In this document: positions 8,209-11,987 of the stretch, piece by piece
Position numbering within the stretch: the first letter of the stretch is position 1
Layout: each line of letters opens with the position of its first letter
Source: Clostridiales bacterium
GTDB lineage: Bacteria; Bacillota; Clostridia; Oscillospirales; Oscillospiraceae
Assembly (NCBI GenBank): GCA_004556205.1
Contig: SFIL01000036.1
Location: 1-11,987, forward strand
Direction of reading: 5' to 3'
Length of the DNA: 11,987 nucleotides
Notes under the pieces: generated by a model
What the model saw: only the letters and a program-made list of their open reading frames with translations
What the model was told of the DNA's origin: nothing
Databases searched by the model: none
Made by a program: the position numbers and the translations under genes

Positions 8209-8237
8209 ATTATAGCATACACGCAGAAATCCGACAA
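8209..8237 (-). promoter_or_regulatory. Promoter of uvrA-radC
   Basis: TTGTCG (8237-8232) and a perfect TATAAT (8214-8209) are 17 bases apart on the minus strand, and the spacer ends in TGC (extended -10). The start is near 8202, about 30 bases before uvrA. It is divergent from the promoter at 8270-8298, with about 30 bases between the two -35 boxes. Confidence 0.8.
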
Positions 8238-8269
8238 GCGCGTTTTGCGGAAAAGTTTTGGAAATTCGC

Positions 8270-8298
8270 TTGCGTTTCCCGGGGAAATAGAGTATGAT
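8270..8298 (+). promoter_or_regulatory. Probable promoter of the kinase-fold gene
   Basis: TTGCGT (8270-8275) and TATGAT (8293-8298) are spaced by 17 bases. The start would be near 8305, giving a leader of about 138 bases before the gene at 8443, long enough to hold a regulatory RNA. Confidence 0.55.
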
Positions 8299-8374
8299 AG
8301 CATTACAATCGACAGAAAACGACGCGCCATTTTTTTCCGCGTAAGATTTTTCCGTTCGGTTAGATACTAATTCC

Positions 8375-8425
8375 GCACGCAAGTGCAGCCGAAAAGCCGC
8401 TTGGCAAAGTGGGATCGGTGTCGGC
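8375..8425 (+). promoter_or_regulatory. Structured 5' leader before the kinase-fold gene
   Basis: Two compact hairpins are visible: GCAC-GCAA-GTGC with a GNRA tetraloop (8375-8386), and CCGCTT-GGCA-AAGTGG with one G-U pair (8397-8412). The second is enclosed by GCCGA/TCGGC (8388-8392 with 8421-8425). The closing strand lies 5 bases before GGAGG (8431-8435), so folding could affect translation start. I do not recognise a known riboswitch class. Confidence 0.4.
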
Positions 8426-8442
8426 AGCAGGGAGGATAACAA

Positions 8443-9522
8443 ATGGATACACGGATACAGCAGGTCTTGGAGCTATTCATGCAGCCTGCCTTTCTCGTGC
8501 GCGACGACATTGTAACATGGTGCAATGGCGCGGCGCGCGGTATACTTGCTGAGGGGATGCCCATATCAGCCCTACTTGAAAACGAAACAGCTCTTTTCTC
8601 GCACTGGTCGCGCGATGGTGTTTTGCAGATCCCGCTGATCATCTGCGGCGTGGAGTATAACGCCTCTGTCTGCGCGACGCAGGATGGCGATCTGTTTGTC
8701 GCCTCGCGCCGCTCTCATGAGTTGAATATGACCGCAGCCACAGTCGTCAGCGCTTCGGCGTCCCTGCGCAAGCCGCTGCATATGATGGTCAGCGCCGCAG
8801 ACGAGCTGTTCGGCCTGTTGGAGGCAGCGCCCGAGGACGCCTCCGTTGCCGCTTCACAGCTCAATCGCTCGATCTATCAGCTCGTCCGCCTTTGCGGGCA
8901 GATGTCCGACGGCGGGCAGCTCCTGCTGCACTGTAAGGAGGCGCACCGCGAGCCGACCGACCTTTTGAGATTCTTAGACGATTTTATCCTGAACGCCCGC
9001 CCGCTGGTAGAGTCTGCGGGTGTACAGCTCGTCTACACGCCGCCTGCCGCCTCAGTACACGGCGATGTTGATCGCGCACTTTTGGAGCGCGCACTGTATA
9101 ACCTGATTTCCAACGCTCTGAACTATACGCCGCGCGGCGGCACGATCACCGTCTCCGCGCAGAAGCAGGAGCATCTGCTCCTGCTGTGTGTGAGCGATAA
9201 CGGCGAGGGCATCGAACAAGGCACGATGTCCACGCTGTTTGAGCGATTCTCCGTCTTTCCGCTCGGTGATTCCCGCTGCGGCATCGGTTTGGGTCTGCCG
9301 ATGGTGCGCGAGATCGCGCGTCTGCACGACGGCACGATGATGGTTGACGCCAATCCCGGGGGCGGTACCCGTGTAACCTTCTCGCTCTCACTCGAGCCTG
9401 CCGCTCTGACCCTGCGCAGCCACACTGTCCGCTACGACTATTGCGGCAATTTCCACCATGGGCTGGTCGAGCTGTCTGACGTTCTCGACACGCGGATGTT
9501 TAATCCGTCTGAAATTCAGTGA
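8443..9522 (+). CDS. Soluble PAS-like histidine-kinase-fold protein with degenerate H-box
   Basis: A 359-residue protein without membrane segments. Residues about 8-45 resemble a PAS start (QPAFLVRDDIVTWCNGAA). Residues about 104-127 match a dimerisation helix (LRKPLHMMVSAADELF), and about 210-320 form a HATPase_c domain: N-box ALYNLISNALNYTPRGG with N220 and N224, G1 box DNGEGI at 252-257, F-box LFERFS at 265-270, G2 box GIGLGLPM at 280-287. ATP binding therefore looks intact. In the H-box the residue aligned with the phospho-acceptor His, before LRKPL, is Ala106. A separate SHEL at 91-94 lacks the usual RTP. A tail of about 40 residues follows the ATPase domain. No response regulator is nearby. 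The ATG at 8443 has GGAGG 7 bases upstream. It may be an atypical kinase, an ATP-dependent partner protein, or a kinase phosphorylating another residue. Confidence 0.85.
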   Translation: MDTRIQQVLELFMQPAFLVRDDIVTWCNGAARGILAEGMPISALLENETALFSHWSRDGVLQIPLIICGVEYNASVCATQDGDLFVASRRSHELNMTAATVVSASASLRKPLHMMVSAADELFGLLEAAPEDASVAASQLNRSIYQLVRLCGQMSDGGQLLLHCKEAHREPTDLLRFLDDFILNARPLVESAGVQLVYTPPAASVHGDVDRALLERALYNLISNALNYTPRGGTITVSAQKQEHLLLLCVSDNGEGIEQGTMSTLFERFSVFPLGDSRCGIGLGLPMVREIARLHDGTMMVDANPGGGTRVTFSLSLEPAALTLRSHTVRYDYCGNFHHGLVELSDVLDTRMFNPSEIQ

Positions 9523-9548
9523 TATTTTTCCCTGCTGCGCCGTATATA
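9520..9548 (+). promoter_or_regulatory. Possible SigE-type sporulation promoter of yabP
   Basis: TGATATT (9520-9526) is a 6-of-7 match to the SigE -35 (KMATATT). After 14 bases, CGTATATA (9541-9548) is a partial match to CATACAnT. In B. subtilis yabP and yabQ are in the SigE regulon, so the position fits. The match is imperfect and the genes could also be read from the upstream promoter. Confidence 0.35.
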
Positions 9549-9566
9549 TAGGGCGGGGGGATGACG

Positions 9567-9842
9567 ATGCCAAACGAACCGAACCGCACACTGCCGCATG
9601 AGCTTCGGCTCGACAATCGTTCCAAGCTGTCCGTCAGCGGCGTCAGCGAGGTCGAGAGCTTTGATGAGACAACCGTTGTGCTGCACACGGCGCGCGGCGT
9701 TCTTATCATCCGCGGCGAGAATCTGCATCTGCAAACGCTGTCGATCGACGGCGGGCAGGTTGCTGTCAGCGGCACGATCGACTCTTTATCCTATGAAGAG
9801 CCGCAGAAGACAGGCGGCTTCTTTCGCCGTCTGTTCGGTTGA
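9567..9842 (+). CDS. yabP: Sporulation protein YabP
   Basis: YabP is a small protein of the mother cell, in Bacillus needed for normal spore coat/cortex formation together with YabQ. The 91-residue product has the family features: HELRLDNRSKLSVSGVSEVESFDE near the start, then TARGVLIIRGENLHLQTLSIDGGQVAVSGTIDSLSYEE, and a basic aromatic end GGFFRRLFG. I prefer the ATG at 9567, because the G-rich ribosome binding site (9555-9560) is then 6 bases away. The in-frame ATG at 9561 touches it. The next gene starts at the base after the stop. Confidence 0.9.
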   Translation: MPNEPNRTLPHELRLDNRSKLSVSGVSEVESFDETTVVLHTARGVLIIRGENLHLQTLSIDGGQVAVSGTIDSLSYEEPQKTGGFFRRLFG

Positions 9843-10430
9843 ATGGAGCTGCCGCTCGGACTGCAGGGCAGTCAATTCCTTCTTTCCGTCGCTCTCGGCG
9901 CGCTTTACGGCCTTTACTACGACCTCCTGCGCGGTCTTCGGCGGAATCTGCGCGCGCTGACGCACCTGCTTGATCTTTGCTTTGTGCTTACCTGCCTGCT
10001 TGGCAACCTGCTGTTCGCGCTGCTGATCGGAAACGGCGAATACCGCATCTTTATGTTACTCGGCACAGTGCTGGGAATGTGCCTGTGGTTTTTAACGCTC
10101 AGCCGCCTTGTGACACGCTTCAGCACCGCATTTTGGCGCTTTTTGACCTTTCCCCTGCGGTGGGTCTGCCGAATGTGCAAAGAATTTCTCGAATTTTTAA
10201 TAAAAAAAGTAAAAAATCTCTTTTCAAGCGCAAAAAAATCGGTTACAATAAAAAGACAGAAGAAACGTATTTCTCAAAAGAAACCATCGGGAGGCATAAG
10301 CAATGCGCCTGTGCAAATCGTCACTCATTACCAAGCTTGTCATACTGGCGGTGATGGTCTACGCCATCGTCACCATCGTCACACTGCAGCCGAAAATCAG
10401 CGCGCTGAAGGAAGACCGCGCGGCGCTTGA
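9843..10430 (+). CDS. yabQ: Spore coat/sporulation membrane protein YabQ, with long 3' overlap into divIC
   Basis: YabQ is a membrane protein of the mother cell required for spore cortex formation in Bacillus. Three hydrophobic segments are seen at about residues 10-27, 40-62 and 66-87, with the family feature ALYGLYYDLLRGLRR near residues 20-34. A basic, aromatic stretch follows (about 88-147). The ATG comes directly after the yabP TGA with no clear ribosome binding site, so translation is probably coupled. The open frame continues to 10430, so residues 154-195 lie inside divIC in another frame and have an Arg/His-rich composition typical of out-of-frame reading. The true protein may still include them, or the original stop may have been lost. 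Confidence 0.85.
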   Translation: MELPLGLQGSQFLLSVALGALYGLYYDLLRGLRRNLRALTHLLDLCFVLTCLLGNLLFALLIGNGEYRIFMLLGTVLGMCLWFLTLSRLVTRFSTAFWRFLTFPLRWVCRMCKEFLEFLIKKVKNLFSSAKKSVTIKRQKKRISQKKPSGGISNAPVQIVTHYQACHTGGDGLRHRHHRHTAAENQRAEGRPRGA

Positions 10431-10581
10431 TGCCGATGTCGCCGCCTTACAGCAAGCGAATTTGGAGCTGCAGGAGGATATTGACGCTCTCGGCACGGAT
10501 GAGGCCGTCATCGAAATTGCCCGCGAGCGTCTGAATCTCGTCAGTGACGGTGAAGTCATCTATATCGACAGCAGCAAATAA
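10303..10581 (+). CDS. divIC: Septum formation initiator, DivIC/FtsB family
   Basis: A 92-residue bitopic membrane protein. The short N-terminal cytoplasmic part is followed by a membrane segment at about residues 11-28 (LVILAVMVYAIVTIVTL) and a coiled coil at about 30-64 (LKEDRAALDADVAALQQANLELQEDI in heptads). The end is ARERLNLVSDGEVIYID, typical for the family. It acts in the divisome with FtsL and DivIB. GGGAGG lies 8 bases before the ATG. The order yabP-yabQ-divIC-yabR is the same as in B. subtilis. Confidence 0.93.
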   Translation: MRLCKSSLITKLVILAVMVYAIVTIVTLQPKISALKEDRAALDADVAALQQANLELQEDIDALGTDEAVIEIARERLNLVSDGEVIYIDSSK

Positions 10582-10602
10582 ACGGAGGAACATACTGCAT
10601 TT

Positions 10603-11001
10603 ATGGAGTTTACAGTCGGTACATTACTGGAAGGAAAAGTCAAAAGCATTACAAAGTTCGGCGCGTTCATCCTCCTGCCGGAAAACCGCACCGGCATGGT
10701 ACACATCTCTGAGATTTCCAGCTCCTACGTCAGCGACATCCGTGCGCATTTGACGGAGGGGGACACCGTCCGCGTCAAGATCATCGGCGTTGACGAGTCC
10801 GGAAAGATCAGCCTCTCCATCAAGCGCGCAGCGGAGCCGGAGCGCCGTTCGCCCCGTCCCCGTGCCGAAGCGCAGAATCCCGCCGCACCGAAAGCTCCCC
10901 TGACCTTCGAGGAAAAGCTCAAGCAGTTCATGTCCGATTCCGACAGCAAGCTCTCCGGCTGCCGCCAGTACGAGCATAAAACGAAATCAAGACGCCGCTG
11001 A
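10603..11001 (+). CDS. yabR: S1 RNA-binding domain protein (YabR-like)
   Basis: Residues 1-72 form one S1 (OB-fold) RNA-binding domain: VGTLLEGKVKSITKFGAFILL, GMVHISEIS, GDTVRVKIIGVDESGKISLSIKRA. A Pro/Arg-rich linker (about 75-98) follows, then a basic tail (TFEEKLKQFMSDSDSKLSG... KSRRR) seen in clostridial relatives. Its position after divIC matches yabR of B. subtilis. GGAGG (10584-10588) is 14 bases from the ATG, which is a long spacing, but no other in-frame start lies between. A role in RNA or ribosome binding is likely from the domain; the exact function is unknown. Confidence 0.88.
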   Translation: MEFTVGTLLEGKVKSITKFGAFILLPENRTGMVHISEISSSYVSDIRAHLTEGDTVRVKIIGVDESGKISLSIKRAAEPERRSPRPRAEAQNPAAPKAPLTFEEKLKQFMSDSDSKLSGCRQYEHKTKSRRR

Positions 11002-11011
11002 CGCGTCATTC

Positions 11012-11037
11012 CGCCCCTCGGCAGAGGGGCGTTTTTT
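11012..11037 (+). terminator. Strong intrinsic terminator after yabR
   Basis: A perfect 8-bp GC-rich stem CGCCCCTC/GAGGGGCG (11012-11019 with 11024-11031) with the tetraloop GGCA is followed by TTTTTT (11032-11037). It starts 10 bases after the yabR stop and ends 16 bases before the next start codon. Confidence 0.93.
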
Positions 11038-11053
11038 ACAAGAGGATACCATC

Positions 11054-11752
11054 ATGGAACACGTTTTGATCACCGGCGGCAGCCGCGGTATCGGCGCGGC
11101 AAGTGTGCGCGCCTTTACCAGCGCGGGCTGTGCAGTCTCCTTTCTTTATGAAAAAAATCATGCCGCCGCACAAGCGGTCAGTGCAGAAACAGGCGCAAAA
11201 GCGATCTGCTGTGACGTCGCAGACAGCACGGCGGTCGAAGCGGCCATTGCTTCCCTGCCGCCTGTGGATGTTCTCATCAACAACGCGGGCATCTGCCACT
11301 ACGGGCTGATCTCGCAGATCAGTCCCGCGCAGTGGGAGCGTCTGTTTGCGGTCAATGTCGGCGGTATCTACCACTGCGTGCGCGCCGTTCTGCCCGCAAT
11401 GCTGCAAAAGCAGTCGGGCTGCATTTTGAATGTCGCCTCCATGTGGGGACAGATCGGCGCTTCATGCGAGGCTGCCTACTCCGCAACGAAGGGCGCGGTC
11501 ATCGCCTTGACAAAAGCACTTGCGCAGGAATTGGGGCCGTCCGGCATTCGCGTCAACTGTGTCTCGCCGGGCGTGATCCTGACGGATATGTGCGCAAGCG
11601 TCAGTACAGAGACGCTCATCTCGCTCGCTGAGGAGACGCCGCTCGGGAAGAACGGCACGCCTGAAGAGGTCGCCGAAGCCCTGCTTTATTTGGCGAAGGC
11701 ACAGTTTATTACGGGACAGAATCTCCCCGTCAACGGCGGCTTTGTGCTGTAG
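11054..11752 (+). CDS. Short-chain dehydrogenase/reductase, FabG-like
   Basis: A 232-residue classical SDR enzyme, NAD(P)-dependent. The cofactor motif TGGSRGIG is at 7-14, NNAG at 76-79, and the catalytic residues are Asn101, Ser129, Tyr142 and Lys146 (YSATK). The PG-type loop SPGVILTDM and the C-terminal ITGQNLPVNGG are standard. It is close in form to 3-oxoacyl-ACP reductase (FabG), but no fatty acid synthesis gene is nearby, so the substrate stays open. AGAGGA (11041-11046) is 7 bases before the ATG. The gene lies just behind the yabR terminator and no clear promoter is seen in between. Confidence 0.92.
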   Translation: MEHVLITGGSRGIGAASVRAFTSAGCAVSFLYEKNHAAAQAVSAETGAKAICCDVADSTAVEAAIASLPPVDVLINNAGICHYGLISQISPAQWERLFAVNVGGIYHCVRAVLPAMLQKQSGCILNVASMWGQIGASCEAAYSATKGAVIALTKALAQELGPSGIRVNCVSPGVILTDMCASVSTETLISLAEETPLGKNGTPEEVAEALLYLAKAQFITGQNLPVNGGFVL

Positions 11753-11753
11753 C

Positions 11754-11816
11754 GCGGGAGCAGACACAAGATATAGACCCACACCAAATTTCTCCCGCAA
11801 AAATCTTATTTTTTCT
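11754..11816 (+). terminator. Possible terminator after the dehydrogenase gene
   Basis: GCGGGAG (11754-11760) pairs perfectly with CTCCCGC (11792-11798), followed by a stretch rich in A and then T (to 11816). The 31-base loop is longer than in a normal intrinsic terminator, so this is a weak call, but the position, two bases after the stop codon, fits. Confidence 0.35.
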
Positions 11817-11830
11817 GCATTTGTCCGTGC

Positions 11831-11859
11831 TTGTCCCTACTGCCGCCGTATGATATAAT
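11831..11859 (+). promoter_or_regulatory. Strong rightward promoter at the window end
   Basis: TTGTCC (11831-11836) and a perfect TATAAT (11854-11859) are spaced by 17 bases with TGA before the -10 (extended -10). The start is near 11866. The first 120 bases of the predicted transcript hold no reading frame of note but carry the palindrome at 11920-11955. The gene it serves lies beyond the window. Confidence 0.7.
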
Positions 11860-11919
11860 AGGACTTAACGACACAGCCGCAGAGCAGCTGTCAGACTGTC
11901 AAAAAACGATAGTCTTGTC

Positions 11920-11955
11920 ATTGCGAGACCCCGCAGGGGTCGTGGCAATCTCGCA
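11920..11955. repeat. REP-like palindrome of the ATTGCGAG...GTGGCAAT type
   Basis: ATTGC (11920-11924) pairs with GCAAT (11945-11949), and GACCCC (11927-11932) with GGGGTC (11936-11941) around a 3-base loop. TGCGAGA and TCTCGCA (11922-11928 and 11949-11955) also match as inverted repeats. Sequences of this pattern (cattgcgag ... gtggcaatctcg) are dispersed in many bacterial genomes, from memory. In the window only one copy is seen. Confidence 0.6.
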
Positions 11956-11987
11956 GAATAATTTCGCTTCTTGTATGTTTTCCGGCG

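Noticed and set aside
8173..8305. LexA/SOS box for uvrA
   Set aside because: I searched for GAACnnnnGTTC-like sites near the promoter and saw none. GAAC at 8201 has no matching half.
8173..8442. 90-codon N-terminal extension of uvrA
   Set aside because: It contains the uvrA promoter and has no family similarity; the ATG at 8172 has a good ribosome binding site and the normal UvrA start.
11894..11914. Small hairpin GACTGTC/GATAGTC upstream of the REP-like repeat
   Set aside because: Seven pairs with one G-U and an A-rich loop, without a U-run; too weak to call alone.

Overview
The window looks like chromosomal DNA of a spore-forming, Gram-positive Clostridia-type bacterium, most likely of the Ruminococcaceae/Oscillospiraceae kind. 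This is an inference from the gene content: the str operon begins with an L7Ae-like gene as in Bacillus, S12 has the long Firmicutes form, the sporulation genes yabP and yabQ lie next to divIC and yabR, Shine-Dalgarno sites are strong AGGAGG, and promoters are SigA-like TTGACT/TATAAT. Nothing here looks like plasmid, phage or insertion-sequence DNA.

Left part (1-3976, minus strand): the str operon, read right to left as rplGB (ybxF), rpsL, rpsG, fusA and then tuf, which runs off the left edge. A near-consensus promoter lies in front of rplGB, so the operon is transcribed separately from any rpoBC genes, and tuf has a second promoter of its own. The intercistronic gaps before rpsL and rpsG hold hairpins that may be regulatory.

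Middle accessory patch (3990-4670): a short, unusual stretch between housekeeping blocks. It contains an AT-rich palindrome, a short minus-strand transcription unit (promoter, the C-terminal tail of an S-layer-homology protein gene, terminator), and, divergent from it, a small helix-turn-helix regulator whose reading frame is broken exactly at an A_AAA_AAG slippery heptamer. A bidirectional terminator closes the patch.

DNA repair block (4676-8172, minus strand): uvrA followed by radC, overlapping by ATGA. The strong uvrA promoter is divergent from the promoter of the next gene.

Right part (8270-11752, plus strand): a soluble PAS-like/histidine-kinase-fold protein lacking the normal phospho-acceptor histidine and preceded by a possibly structured leader. 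Then follow the spore-coat genes yabP and yabQ, the division gene divIC, an S1-domain gene (yabR), a strong terminator, and a short-chain dehydrogenase.

The last 235 bases carry no gene. They hold a strong rightward promoter and a REP-like palindrome of a type found dispersed in many bacterial genomes.

The most interesting candidates are the frameshifted HTH gene with dnaX-like slippage signals, the small transcription unit opposite it, and the divergent histidine kinase with its leader.
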